Shown: one piece after another, positions 51,113 through 60,027 of the stretch
Position numbering within the stretch: the stretch's first letter is position 1
Layout: each line of letters starts with the position of its first letter
Source: JAEZAA01 sp964514485
Lineage (GTDB): Bacteria > Pseudomonadota > Gammaproteobacteria > Pseudomonadales > Oleiphilaceae
DNA: 64,000 nt
Reading direction: 5' to 3'
Assembly (NCBI GenBank): GCA_964514485.1
Contig: CAZEWG010000007.1
Coordinates: forward strand, 1-64,000
Made by a program: the position numbers and the translations under genes
Notes under the pieces: generated by a model
What the model was told of the DNA's origin: nothing
Seen by the model: only the letters and a program-made list of their open reading frames with translations
The model's database searches: none

Positions 51113-51903
51113 AGCAATATCTGGATATGATGCGCCACGTGCGCGAGCAGGGAAACGTCAAAAGCGACCGTACCGGAACCGGAACCCTGAGCGTATTCGG
51201 TTATCAGATGCGGTTTAACCTGCAACAAGGCTTCCCGCTGGTCACCACCAAGAAGCTGCACCTGCGCTCCATTATCCATGAGTTGCTGTGGTTCTTGTCG
51301 GGCGACACCAACGTGCGTTACCTGCGGGAAAATGGCGTGACCATTTGGGATGAGTGGGCCGATGAACAGGGTGATCTGGGGCCGGTGTATGGCTATCAGT
51401 GGCGCAGTTGGCCGACGCCCGATGGCCAGCATATTGACCAGATTTCCAATGTGCTCCAGCAACTGAAAACCAATCCGGACTCACGCCGCCATCTGGTGGT
51501 GGCCTATAACCCTTCCTGTGTGGATCAGATGGCGCTGCCGCCCTGTCATAGTCTGTTTCAGTTCTATGTGGCGGATGGACGTCTGTCCTGCCAGCTCTAC
51601 CAGCGCAGTGCCGATATCTTCCTCGGCGTGCCGTTTAATATTGCCAGCTATGCGTTGCTGACCCATATGTTTGCCCAGCAATGTGATCTTGAAGTGGGGG
51701 ACTTTATTTGGACCGGTGGTGACGTTCACCTGTACAGCAACCATCTGGAGCAGGCGGACCTGCAATTGTCCCGCGAGCCCAAGGCGCTGCCCCGGCTGGT
51801 GATTCACCGCAAGCCCGAGTCTTTGTTTGACTATAAGTTCGAAGACTTTGAAATTGTGGATTATGAGCCCTGGCCCCATATCAAGGCGCCCGTTGCCGTT
51901 TAG
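51109..51903 (+). CDS. thyA: thymidylate synthase
   Basis: ThyA methylates dUMP to dTMP with methylene-tetrahydrofolate. The protein has 264 residues, identical in length to E. coli. The catalytic Cys146 sits in ALPPCHSLFQFYV. SDRTGTGTLSVFGYQMRF, QRSADIFLGVPFNIASYALL and the final FEIVDYEPWPHIKAPVAV are conserved. It is coupled to lgt by a 4-base overlap. The oxidised folate it produces is reduced by FolA, encoded next. Confidence 0.98.
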   Translation: MKQYLDMMRHVREQGNVKSDRTGTGTLSVFGYQMRFNLQQGFPLVTTKKLHLRSIIHELLWFLSGDTNVRYLRENGVTIWDEWADEQGDLGPVYGYQWRSWPTPDGQHIDQISNVLQQLKTNPDSRRHLVVAYNPSCVDQMALPPCHSLFQFYVADGRLSCQLYQRSADIFLGVPFNIASYALLTHMFAQQCDLEVGDFIWTGGDVHLYSNHLEQADLQLSREPKALPRLVIHRKPESLFDYKFEDFEIVDYEPWPHIKAPVAV

Positions 51904-51928
51904 GCGATGCTTGGTTGAAAGGTTTTAC

Positions 51929-51957
51929 AAGGCCGGCATTGCCGGCCTTCGTTATTT
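51929..51957 (+). terminator. terminator of lgt-thyA
   Basis: AAGGCCGGC (51929-51937) pairs with GCCGGCCTT (51941-51949) over a 3-base loop, followed by CGTTATTTT. It separates thyA from folA. Confidence 0.85.
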
Positions 51958-52100
51958 TCAGATTGTGATTCAGGCCGGCTCGAATTCGGGCCGCCACTCA
52001 GGGATAATGCAGGCAACGAATGCTTGGGGCTGGCCGTGGGGTTCAGAGGGAACCGTGGGCTTGCAAAAGTACAGAAACGGATAAGGAGTGAGACATCGCC

Positions 52101-52610
52101 ATGAAAGTTACAGCTGTTGTTGCCATGTCCACCAACCGCGTGATTGGCCGGAATAACAAGTTGCCCTGGTATATTCCCGGTGATCTTAAGTTTTTCAAAC
52201 AGGTCACCATGGGCAAGCCGGTTGTGATGGGGCGCAAGACCTATGAGTCGATCGGCAAACCGCTGCCGGGCCGGGACAACATTGTGATCACCCGGGATCG
52301 CAATTGGAAAGCGGAGGGCGTGAAGGTCGCCCATGATGTGGATCAGGCACTCACCATTGCCAAGGCCAGTGCGGAAATCTCTGGCGCCCAGGAAGTGATG
52401 GTGATTGGTGGCGCACAGATTTATGAAGCCGCGCTGCCCCGGATTGACCGCTTGTACCTGACCCAGGTGCAGGCGTTTATTGATGGCGATGCGATTTTCC
52501 CCCCACTGGAGTGGGATGAGTGGCAGGAAATCAGCCGTGAGGATTTTGAGGCGGAAGAGCCCAACCCCTTCGATTACAGCATTATCGTCTACGACCGCCA
52601 TACCCAATAG
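52101..52610 (+). CDS. folA: dihydrofolate reductase
   Basis: FolA reduces dihydrofolate to tetrahydrofolate and is the target of trimethoprim. The 169-residue protein has the opening AVVAMSTNRVIGRNNKLPWYIPGDLKFF, MGRKTYESIGKPLPGR, VMVIGGAQIYEAALP and the C-terminal ISREDFEAEEPNPFDYSIIVYDR. It is transcribed separately from thyA, with a terminator between them. A strong bidirectional terminator lies 37 bases after the stop. Confidence 0.97.
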   Translation: MKVTAVVAMSTNRVIGRNNKLPWYIPGDLKFFKQVTMGKPVVMGRKTYESIGKPLPGRDNIVITRDRNWKAEGVKVAHDVDQALTIAKASAEISGAQEVMVIGGAQIYEAALPRIDRLYLTQVQAFIDGDAIFPPLEWDEWQEISREDFEAEEPNPFDYSIIVYDRHTQ

Positions 52611-52646
52611 GGGCTGCCGGGCTTGTAGCGCTAAGTGTTGAGGGGA

Positions 52647-52680
52647 AACAAAAACGGGCGTTGAAACGCCCGTTTTTGTT
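52647..52680. terminator. bidirectional terminator between folA and ilvD
   Basis: A perfect 16-bp stem (AACAAAAACGGGCGTT with its complement, 52647-52680) closes a 2-base loop, with A- and T-runs at both ends. It serves convergent folA and ilvD. Confidence 0.93.
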
Positions 52681-52690
52681 TTGTGGTGGT

Positions 52691-54535
52691 TTAATCCAGC
52701 ATGTCCAGATTACGCACCGCGCCTTTGTCGGCACTGGTGGCCAACAGGGCATAGGCTTTCAGGGCCGGTGTGACGCGACGCTGACGGGGTTGTGCCGGTT
52801 TCCAGGCCTCTTTGCCCTTGGCGTCCATGGCGGCGCGGCGACGGGCCAGCTCTTCAGCTGACACATCCATATTGATGGTACGGTTGGGGATGTCGATCAG
52901 GATGCGATCGCCATCTTCCACCAGACCAATGGCGCCACCAGCTGCAGCCTCGGGCGACACGTGGCCGATGGACAGGCCAGAGGTACCACCGGAGAAGCGA
53001 CCGTCGGTCAGCAGCGCGCAGACCTTGCCCAGATCCTTGGATTTCAGGTAACTGGTGGGGTACAGCATTTCCTGCATGCCCGGTCCGCCACGGGGGCCTT
53101 CGTAACGGATGATGACCACGTCGCCCGGCTGGACTTCGTCCTGGAGAATGCCTTTGACGGCAGCGTCCTGGCTTTCGTAAATACGGGCGCGGCCTTCGAA
53201 CACCAGAATGCTCTCATCAACCCCCGCGGTTTTCACGATACAGCCGTTTTCGGCGATGTTGCCGTACAGAACCGCCAGGCCCCCTTCGGTGCTATAGGCG
53301 TTTTCAACGTTGCGGATACAGCCGTTCTCCCGGTCCAGATCCAGGGAGGGCCAGCGGGTGGCTTGGCTGAAGGCCTGCTGGGTGGGAATACCGGCAGGGC
53401 CGGCCTTGAAGAAGGTGCGCACCGCTTCGTCGTCGTTACGGACGATATCCCAGCGGTCCAGGGCTTCTTTCAAGGTTTTGCTGTGGACGGTGGGAACATT
53501 GGTGTGCAGCAGTCCGGCCCGATCCAGCTCGCCCAGGATGGCGGGAATGCCGCCGGCGCGGTGTACGTCCTCAATATGATAGTTCGGCGTGTTCGGCGCC
53601 ACCTTGCAGAACTGGGGAACCTTGCGGGACAAGCGGTCAATGTCGGTCAGGGTGAAGTTGACCTCGGCTTCCTGGGCCGCGGCCAGCAGGTGCAGGATGG
53701 TGTTGGTGGAGCCGCCCATGGCGATGTCCAGGGTCATGGCGTTCTCGAACGCCTCAAAGCTGGCGATGGAGCGGGGCAGCACGGACTCGTCTTCCTGCTC
53801 GTAGTAGCGACGGGTGATGTCCACGATGGTGCGGGCCGCTTGCAGGAAGAGCTCTTTGCGATCGGCATGGGTCGCCAGCATGGTGCCATTACCCGGCAGG
53901 GAAATCCCGATGGCTTCGGTCAGACAGTTCATGGAGTTGGCGGTGAACATGCCGGAGCAGGAGCCGCAAGTGGGACACGCGGAGCGCTCGTATTCAGCGG
54001 CTTGTTCGTCGCTGGCTTTGGGGTCGGCGGCAATCACCATGGCGTCGACCAGGTCCAGCTTGTGGACCGACAGCTTGGTTTTGCCGGCCTCCATGGGGCC
54101 ACCGGAGACAAAAATGGTCGGGATGTTGAGGCGCAGGGCGGCCATCAGCATGCCCGGGGTGATCTTGTCGCAGTTGGAAATACAAACCAGGGCGTCGGCA
54201 CAGTGGGCGTTTACCATGTACTCGACGGAGTCGGCGATAATCTCCCGGGACGGCAAGCTGTAGAGCATGCCGTCGTGGCCCATGGCAATCCCATCGTCAA
54301 CGGCAATGGTATTGAACTCCTTGGCAACGGCGCCCGCGGCTTCGATTTCCCGCGCCACCAACTGACCCATATCCTTCAGGTGGACGTGACCGGGCACGAA
54401 CTGGGTGAAAGAGTTGGCGATGGCAATGATCGGCTTGTCGAAGTCTTCGGTTTTCATCCCCGTCGCGCGCCACAGAGCACGTGCGCCGGCCATGTTGCGT
54501 CCTTGCGTGGAGGTTTTAGAGCGATACGTCGGCAT
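52691..54535 (-). CDS. ilvD: dihydroxy-acid dehydratase
   Basis: IlvD dehydrates the dihydroxy acids in valine, isoleucine and (through valine's precursor) leucine synthesis. The 614-residue protein has the Fe-S cysteines in CISNCDKITPGM and PTCGSCSGMFTANSMNCL, the GGSTNTILHLLA segment and the late FSGGTSGLSIGHVSPEAA. Its length equals the E. coli-type enzyme. Its product pathway joins LeuA, encoded at the left of the window. Confidence 0.97.
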   Translation of the reverse strand: MPTYRSKTSTQGRNMAGARALWRATGMKTEDFDKPIIAIANSFTQFVPGHVHLKDMGQLVAREIEAAGAVAKEFNTIAVDDGIAMGHDGMLYSLPSREIIADSVEYMVNAHCADALVCISNCDKITPGMLMAALRLNIPTIFVSGGPMEAGKTKLSVHKLDLVDAMVIAADPKASDEQAAEYERSACPTCGSCSGMFTANSMNCLTEAIGISLPGNGTMLATHADRKELFLQAARTIVDITRRYYEQEDESVLPRSIASFEAFENAMTLDIAMGGSTNTILHLLAAAQEAEVNFTLTDIDRLSRKVPQFCKVAPNTPNYHIEDVHRAGGIPAILGELDRAGLLHTNVPTVHSKTLKEALDRWDIVRNDDEAVRTFFKAGPAGIPTQQAFSQATRWPSLDLDRENGCIRNVENAYSTEGGLAVLYGNIAENGCIVKTAGVDESILVFEGRARIYESQDAAVKGILQDEVQPGDVVIIRYEGPRGGPGMQEMLYPTSYLKSKDLGKVCALLTDGRFSGGTSGLSIGHVSPEAAAGGAIGLVEDGDRILIDIPNRTINMDVSAEELARRRAAMDAKGKEAWKPAQPRQRRVTPALKAYALLATSADKGAVRNLDMLD

Positions 54536-54975
54536 GGTTGATCCTGTTTATCGAGGTGTTAAGAGACTCTCAGGGTTTCGCAGCTATTTCATTAAGTCGT
54601 TGCAGTTCATGAAGCCGTTGCTGGTGTTTAATGGAATAGGCTGCTTGGTTGATCGTTTCTGGCTGGTGTGGCGGCGCCAAGGCGACGGGTAGGCTCGGAT
54701 TCCAGCGGACTCGCCCGTTTTGGGCGGGGTTTGCGTGAAATCCTGGCCAACCGGGCCTGAATGGATGAGCCGGCCGTACCATGGGCTTAGCATATCAGAG
54801 AAACGAGCGGTTTTTCATCTGGTGACGGGGCGGCCGACGGGAATGTTTCCGTACGTAAATATAACGCTATGGTCACAGAGCGTCTGGCGTGGGAATGCTA
54901 TCTTTGTGGTTTTGGTTTTTCATGGGCGGCCAAACCCTCCAGAAGGGGCCGACCTGTTGATGATGAGCGGTACGA
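54536..54975. other. divergent intergenic region, ilvD / HDOD gene
   Basis: These 440 bases hold the control regions of two divergent genes. Small open frames such as that starting at 54720 have no ribosome site or recognisable product. An AT-rich patch (AAATATAACGC near 54857-54867) may contain a promoter -10, but I cannot pair it with a -35. No branched-chain leader peptide or riboswitch is recognisable. Confidence 0.45.
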
Positions 54976-56223
54976 ATGGCAAGTAGTGTTGAGATTGAGG
55001 TTCTGCGAGGGTTTTCGCCGCTGGGGCGGTTGTCGGATGAACAACTGGTGTTGCTGTCCTCCCGGGTCACCGTACGTCAGGTTGCTGCGGGCGGCACGGT
55101 GCTGGAAGCGGGCTCGCGGGATAATCAGGCTTATTTCCTGCTCTCGGGGGAGCTCTTGCTGCACGGTGTTGATGGCCAGCAGCTAAAAATCGCGGGTGGG
55201 ACGCCCGAGGGGCGAAAGCCTATTGCGCCGGTACAACCAAGGCAGTGTTTGGTGACAGCGGTTGTCGACAGCCAGTTGATCGTGGTGGATCTGTTTAGTT
55301 TGGCCCGTCTGCTCAAGGAAGCGCCGGTGTCGGGGCAGGAAGCGGCTGCGCCGGACGAATCCGATGTGGAGAGTCCCACCTACTCCCTGCTCATGCGCTT
55401 TTATCAGGATCTCAAGGCCAACCGGGTCAGTATGCCCAGTTTGCCGGATGTGGCGATTCGGATTCATCGGGTCGCGGAAGAGAAGCACAGCAGCGCGGCG
55501 GATGTGGCCAAGGAGCTGAATCAGGACCCGGCCATGGTGGTCAAACTGCTGCGGGCTGCCAACAGCCCGCTTTATCGCGGCTGGTCGGTGATCGAAACCA
55601 GTGAGGAAGCCATTGTGCGCCTGGGGATCCACACCACCCGCCAATTGATCACGATCTTTGCGATGCGGGAGCTGTTCCGTACCCGTGCCCCCCATCTTCA
55701 GGAGCGCATGCTGAAACTGTGGCAACACTCCCGTGAGGTGGCGGCGATTTCCTTTGTGCTGGCCAAGATGACGCCGGGGTTGCGGCCCGAGCAGGCCATG
55801 TTGGCCGGTCTGATCCATGAAGTCGGCGCGATTCCCATTATCCAGTATGCGGAAAAGGAATTGAGCCTGGTGAAGTACCCGGAACTGCTGGAAGAGGCGA
55901 TTCAGGAACTGCGGGAGGAAATTGGCACCGCCCTGCTGGAGCAGTGGGGGCTGTCCAGTGAACTGGTCAACGTGGTTCGTCATGCGGATGACTATTTGCA
56001 CGACACCGGTTCCGACAAGCCCACCTATCTGGATGTGGTGCTGCTGGCGCGGTTGCATGCGGCGATTGGCAAGCCGGGAAAAGAGTCGTTGCCGCAGATG
56101 GAATCAGTGCCGGCTTTTCGCAAGCTGGCCCTGGGTGAATTAAGCGCCGGGCGCAGCCTGAAAGTGCTGACCCAGGCTCAGGAGGAACTGGCCGCCGCCC
56201 GGAGCATTGTCGGCACCTTGTAA
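54976..56223 (+). CDS. cNMP-binding-like domain plus HDOD domain signalling protein
   Basis: This 415-residue cytoplasmic protein has two parts. Residues about 8-118 resemble a cyclic-nucleotide-binding beta roll, but the phosphate-binding cassette is degraded: the usual GE before the PR is replaced by GRKPIAPVQPRQC. Residues about 140-345 are an HDOD domain (VSMPSLPDVAIRIHRVAEE, LLRAANSPLYRG, AIVRLGIHTTRQLI, and LIHEVGAIPI). HDOD proteins are non-catalytic relatives of HD phosphohydrolases that act in signalling. It stands beside the DedA-PAP2 and GGDEF genes; the exact role is unknown. Confidence 0.85.
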   Translation: MASSVEIEVLRGFSPLGRLSDEQLVLLSSRVTVRQVAAGGTVLEAGSRDNQAYFLLSGELLLHGVDGQQLKIAGGTPEGRKPIAPVQPRQCLVTAVVDSQLIVVDLFSLARLLKEAPVSGQEAAAPDESDVESPTYSLLMRFYQDLKANRVSMPSLPDVAIRIHRVAEEKHSSAADVAKELNQDPAMVVKLLRAANSPLYRGWSVIETSEEAIVRLGIHTTRQLITIFAMRELFRTRAPHLQERMLKLWQHSREVAAISFVLAKMTPGLRPEQAMLAGLIHEVGAIPIIQYAEKELSLVKYPELLEEAIQELREEIGTALLEQWGLSSELVNVVRHADDYLHDTGSDKPTYLDVVLLARLHAAIGKPGKESLPQMESVPAFRKLALGELSAGRSLKVLTQAQEELAAARSIVGTL

Positions 56224-56260
56224 GCCGGCGGCTTGGGCCGTTGAGTCCGCTGCCCGGGCG

Positions 56261-57712
56261 CTACGAGGTACTGTGACTGTACGTCGCAACCGCCTCGGGG
56301 TAGTACCAGATGACATAGCCCAGAACACCGGCTCCAGCGAGGATAGCCATGGCAATGCCGAGCCGGCCGAGTGTGATGGGGTGTCGGTCGAAGGGGCTGA
56401 AACTGATGCGGGTCAGGGCACAGATCGCCAGTCCCCAGAGCAGACCGCCCAGTACGTCGGTCAGCCAGTGAACGCCCAGATAAAGCCGGCTCAAGGCGAT
56501 CAGCAAAGGGGGTAGCGCCATCAGGGAATAGATCTGCCAGCGTTTTTTATGGCGTGCTTCCTGGGCCACGAAGGCTGCCAGCAGCCCCCAAAATACCATC
56601 GCCCCGCTACTGTGCCCGCTCGGGAAGGCAAAGGAGTTCATGGTTTCATGGATGGCATCGGGGCGCCCTACCGAAAGAGCCAGCTTCAGGAGCGTGACGC
56701 TGCCGGCGGTAAAGAGTCCGGCAACGGCCACATGAAGGGCCGCGGCATAGTGGCGGCGCAACGCCAGGAAGCCGCCAAAGGCGATAAACAGGATGTACAG
56801 CGGCGAGACGTCACCGATCAGGGTAATACTAATGAACAGCGGGTCCAGGAGCGGCTGGCGCAGGCTCTGGAAGAACTCATGAGTGCCCTGGTTCCAAACC
56901 CCGAGAATGCGGGTTTCCAGCACCGCGACCGTCAGCAGAATAAAAAATAGCAGGCTGAAGATCAGCAGCATCAGCGACGGCAGCGGGAACTCCTGGTGCC
57001 CACTACGCGGACTGCTCAGCCGCAGCCACCAGGAGCGGCTCCACAGGGAACGATGCACGCGCTGTTGAAGCCACTGATAGACCCGGCTTTCGGGCTGCAA
57101 CTGCCAGTGCAGGTTGAAGAAGAGGAAAAAGGTGGCCAACAGAATGGCCAGGGTGGTGAAAAAGACCACGTAGAAATGCGCCGGCAGTTCCACGTCCACC
57201 CGAATGGAGGCGCCCACCAGAAAGCCTGGCAGCATATACACCGGCGCCCAAAGCAGGGCAGAGACCACGTTGTATAGGAAGAACTGGCGGCTTTTCATGT
57301 CGAACATACCGGCCACCACCGGAATCACCGGTCTCACCGGCCCCACGAAGCGGCCGATCACGATACTTTTGCCACCATGGCGGTAAAAGAAGGTTTCACC
57401 CCGACGCAGGATGCCGGGGTAGCGACGAAACGGCCAGATGCCGTGGAGTTTGTCGTGAAAGGCCCGTCCCAGGTAGAAACTGATGCCATCCCCTAAAACG
57501 GCGCCCACAACGGCGGTGAGCAGGGTCATTTCCAGGCTGAGTAAGCCACTGCCCGCCAGCGAGGAGAGGACGAACATCAACAGCACGCCGGGAATCAAAA
57601 TGCCCACAAAGGCGAGAGATTCCAGCAAGGCGGCTACCAGAATAATGATGGCCAGCCACTCGGGGTGCTGCTGGAGAAAGTCGAGTAGGGGGGTAAGCTG
57701 ACTGGTGTCCAT
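56261..57712 (-). CDS. DedA-family membrane domain fused to PAP2 phosphatase
   Basis: This is a 483-residue fusion. Residues about 1-200 are a DedA/VTT membrane domain (GILIPGVLLMFVLSSLAG, FYLGRAFHDKL, FVGPVRPVIPVVAGMF), a family tied to lipid scrambling and undecaprenyl phosphate recycling. Residues about 230-470 are a PAP2 phosphatase with all three motifs: KLALSVGRP, PSGHSSG and SRLYLGVHWLTD. The combination suggests a combined lipid-phosphate phosphatase and flippase, possibly for undecaprenyl or phosphatidate substrates. The fusion is known in Pseudomonas-type genomes; its substrate here is inferred. Confidence 0.9.
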   Translation of the reverse strand: MDTSQLTPLLDFLQQHPEWLAIIILVAALLESLAFVGILIPGVLLMFVLSSLAGSGLLSLEMTLLTAVVGAVLGDGISFYLGRAFHDKLHGIWPFRRYPGILRRGETFFYRHGGKSIVIGRFVGPVRPVIPVVAGMFDMKSRQFFLYNVVSALLWAPVYMLPGFLVGASIRVDVELPAHFYVVFFTTLAILLATFFLFFNLHWQLQPESRVYQWLQQRVHRSLWSRSWWLRLSSPRSGHQEFPLPSLMLLIFSLLFFILLTVAVLETRILGVWNQGTHEFFQSLRQPLLDPLFISITLIGDVSPLYILFIAFGGFLALRRHYAAALHVAVAGLFTAGSVTLLKLALSVGRPDAIHETMNSFAFPSGHSSGAMVFWGLLAAFVAQEARHKKRWQIYSLMALPPLLIALSRLYLGVHWLTDVLGGLLWGLAICALTRISFSPFDRHPITLGRLGIAMAILAGAGVLGYVIWYYPEAVATYSHSTS

Positions 57713-57832
57713 GAACTCATGACATCCAAAAAGGCGACAGGATAATCGACAAAACGGGGTTCGTCGTCAACTTTTCTACAGCGTAAATCCGGGGCCCCCA
57801 TAGCGGACATAGGGCTGCCCCGGTACTGGTTG

Positions 57833-58843
57833 TCAATTAGGGTGGTCGCTCACCTGCTTACGCTGGCGGTTGTTTTGACTGACCCTATTGTGCCCGGAGG
57901 ACTGGGCGGCCCGCAATGCTTCGTGGGCTCCGGTGAGCAGGGCTTGGGCATCGGTTTGACCCATGGGGCGGGTGCTGCAGCCGAGGCTGGCGGTCATTTT
58001 GTCAATCACCGGCCAGGGGTGCTGTTCGATGGTGCGGCGAATCCGCTCGGCAATGACCACGGACCCTTCCTGATGAGTGAAGGGGAGCAGCAGATAGAAC
58101 AGGCCATCATTGCTGTAATAAATGCTGTCTCCGGCGCGGGTCATGGTGCGGAGCAGTTTGGAAAGCTCACTCAGCAGTTCATTGACGGTATTTTTGCCGT
58201 GTACTTCCAGCAGCTGATCGTAGTAGTCAATGTCCAGGGCAATGAGGGATAAGGGATGTCTGCTGGACTCCGAACGGGAAATTTCCTGTTTTAGGGTGAA
58301 CTCCAGATGCCTCAGGTTATAGGCGCCGGTGAGGGCGTCTTTGATGGCCAAATCCACCAGCGAACGGGTTTTGTGGTGGTAGAGATAGGCGTACAGGGCC
58401 GCCAGGCTCATCAGCAGCGCAAAGCTGGTGACAAAGCGAAGCGCCTGGAACAGGCCGCCCTCGGCCAGCAGTGTGATGCCAATCCAGCAGGCGGTGGCCA
58501 GACTGAGATAGATCGCCGGGCGCAGCGGCACCAGTAGGTAGCCGAACAGGGCGAGCATATAGGCCCAATAGTGGGCGTTTGGATTGCCGCCGAGAATCAC
58601 GCAGCCGGTGAGCAGCATCAGGCTGCCGAGAATCAGCAGGTGCCCCAGCTGTACGTTATGGTCGTTGCGTCGCGCCCAACCATACATGGCGCCAATCAGA
58701 AACAGCGGGGCAAACAGCAGGCCGGTGTAGAACAGGTCATAAAAACCGTAGCGGACATTCTGGATGGCCAGCAGCACCATAATGACCGAACCCAGCAGGT
58801 AAAGGGTGATATGGGTCCGGGTGCGTAATAAGGACTCAGTCAT
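57833..58843 (-). CDS. membrane GGDEF-family protein, degenerate active site
   Basis: This 336-residue protein has six predicted membrane spans (about 12-155) and a C-terminal GGDEF fold (about 165-320) opening with DALTGAYNLRHLE. Where active diguanylate cyclases have GGDEF it reads NDGLF (245-249), with the preceding Arg-Tyr also lost, so cyclic-di-GMP synthesis is unlikely. The ATG at 58843 overlaps the stop of the upstream gene by 8 bases; a longer frame to 58915 lies inside that gene and is rejected. It is probably a partner or receptor of its neighbour. Confidence 0.85.
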   Translation of the reverse strand: MTESLLRTRTHITLYLLGSVIMVLLAIQNVRYGFYDLFYTGLLFAPLFLIGAMYGWARRNDHNVQLGHLLILGSLMLLTGCVILGGNPNAHYWAYMLALFGYLLVPLRPAIYLSLATACWIGITLLAEGGLFQALRFVTSFALLMSLAALYAYLYHHKTRSLVDLAIKDALTGAYNLRHLEFTLKQEISRSESSRHPLSLIALDIDYYDQLLEVHGKNTVNELLSELSKLLRTMTRAGDSIYYSNDGLFYLLLPFTHQEGSVVIAERIRRTIEQHPWPVIDKMTASLGCSTRPMGQTDAQALLTGAHEALRAAQSSGHNRVSQNNRQRKQVSDHPN

Positions 58844-59873
58844 GGCTGTCTCCCTCACCTTGGTCCAGCTCCACATGGGAGCAGGTCTGGTTGCTGCCCC
58901 GTGCCTGGGCGACACTCAGGGCCTGGTGGGCCATGCGAATCAGGCTGTCGCTGTCGTCTCCCACGTTCAGCCCGATCACCCCGACACTGACCGTGACGGG
59001 CTGCTGCTCGGTGCCCAGTTGTTTCTTGCACTGAAGCCGCAGCTTTTCGGCGGTATTCATGGCGTTTTTGGTGTTGGTGTGGGGCAGGATGATGATGAAT
59101 TCCGCCTCGCCATAACGATAATAGCTATCGAACAGACGCAGGTTTTCGTGGAGGATGCGTCCCAGCCGGTTCAGAAGGCTGTCCAGTTCATTGTGGGGAT
59201 ACTGGGTCAGCACGGCCGGATCAATGGCGAGTGCCAACACGGCAAGGTCGGTCCCTTCCCGTTCGCTGCGCTGAATTTCCTTGGCCAGGTCCTCGCTGAG
59301 GTATTCACGGGTGGAGGCCAGGGTGAGGGTATCGGTACGGCGCAGGGGCTTGAGTTGCTGGTCGCGGATTTCCCGCAGGTAAACAAACGCCAGGGTCATT
59401 GCCAGGCAGAGCAGAAAGGTAAAGAAGATCTGCACCTTCTGGGGCTGTTCGTAGAAGTGCATCAGGCTAAACATCACCAGGACGGCATAGCCTGCCGTGA
59501 GGGTGGTTGCCAGGCGCAGGCGATAGATTGAAAAAACCACCAGGGGGAAAAGGTAGCACCATTCTTCCACGTGATTGGGCATGAAAATCAGGCTGGCCAG
59601 GGTGCTCAGGCCGAGAAAGCCGACGATGAGATGGTTCAGCAGATGAGCCGGCGGCTGGTCTTCGGCGGTGGCGTGCTGACTGATCCAGCCGTTGGCGGCC
59701 AGCAACAAGCCGAAGATCAAGGCCAGCAGCGCGGTGAGATAGTTGGTGGCGAACAAGGCCGCCAAGGTCATCAGCAACATGGCCGCCGCAGCGATCCAGT
59801 ATATCCTTACCCGCAGATGATGGGTGGTTTCCTGTTGAGTCATAGGCGCCTGTGCATCCTGATATTGCGTCAT
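58836..59873 (-). CDS. membrane GGDEF-family protein, degenerate active site
   Basis: This 345-residue protein has about six predicted membrane spans (20-165) and a GGDEF-like domain (about 178-330), beginning at RRTDTLTLASTREYL. The signature is RYGEAEF (GEAEF at 255-259), changing two of the five signature residues including the catalytic-site Gly and Asp. The first metal Asp region, LALAIDPAV, is also altered, so enzymatic activity is doubtful. The ATG has GGAAAGAG upstream. It is translationally coupled to the similar gene downstream; the two may have arisen by duplication. Confidence 0.85.
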   Translation of the reverse strand: MTQYQDAQAPMTQQETTHHLRVRIYWIAAAAMLLMTLAALFATNYLTALLALIFGLLLAANGWISQHATAEDQPPAHLLNHLIVGFLGLSTLASLIFMPNHVEEWCYLFPLVVFSIYRLRLATTLTAGYAVLVMFSLMHFYEQPQKVQIFFTFLLCLAMTLAFVYLREIRDQQLKPLRRTDTLTLASTREYLSEDLAKEIQRSEREGTDLAVLALAIDPAVLTQYPHNELDSLLNRLGRILHENLRLFDSYYRYGEAEFIIILPHTNTKNAMNTAEKLRLQCKKQLGTEQQPVTVSVGVIGLNVGDDSDSLIRMAHQALSVAQARGSNQTCSHVELDQGEGDSHD

Positions 59874-59989
59874 GAAACTCTTTCCAATTTAGTGGGTTCC
59901 GCCCCGACTGTCGAATGGGAATGCCGGTTTGAGCCAACGAATGGGTGTTGCTCGCTGTCGAGGCTGATTTCGTTAGGCGCACAACCGGG

Positions 59990-59995
59990 TATAAT
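59990..59995 (+). promoter_or_regulatory. promoter -10 of proA
   Basis: A perfect TATAAT lies 32 bases before the proA ATG. Its -35 is weak (TTTCGT at 59968-59973, 16-base spacer). The placement is good for a proA-nadD-rsfS-rlmH transcript. Confidence 0.55.
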
Positions 59996-60027
59996 GGCAA
60001 AAACTGAGCAATCATACAGGAATTGGA

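Noticed and set aside
52961..54541. 526-residue open frame antisense to ilvD
   Set aside because: Glycine/valine-rich shadow of ilvD without a family match. ilvD is complete on the other strand.
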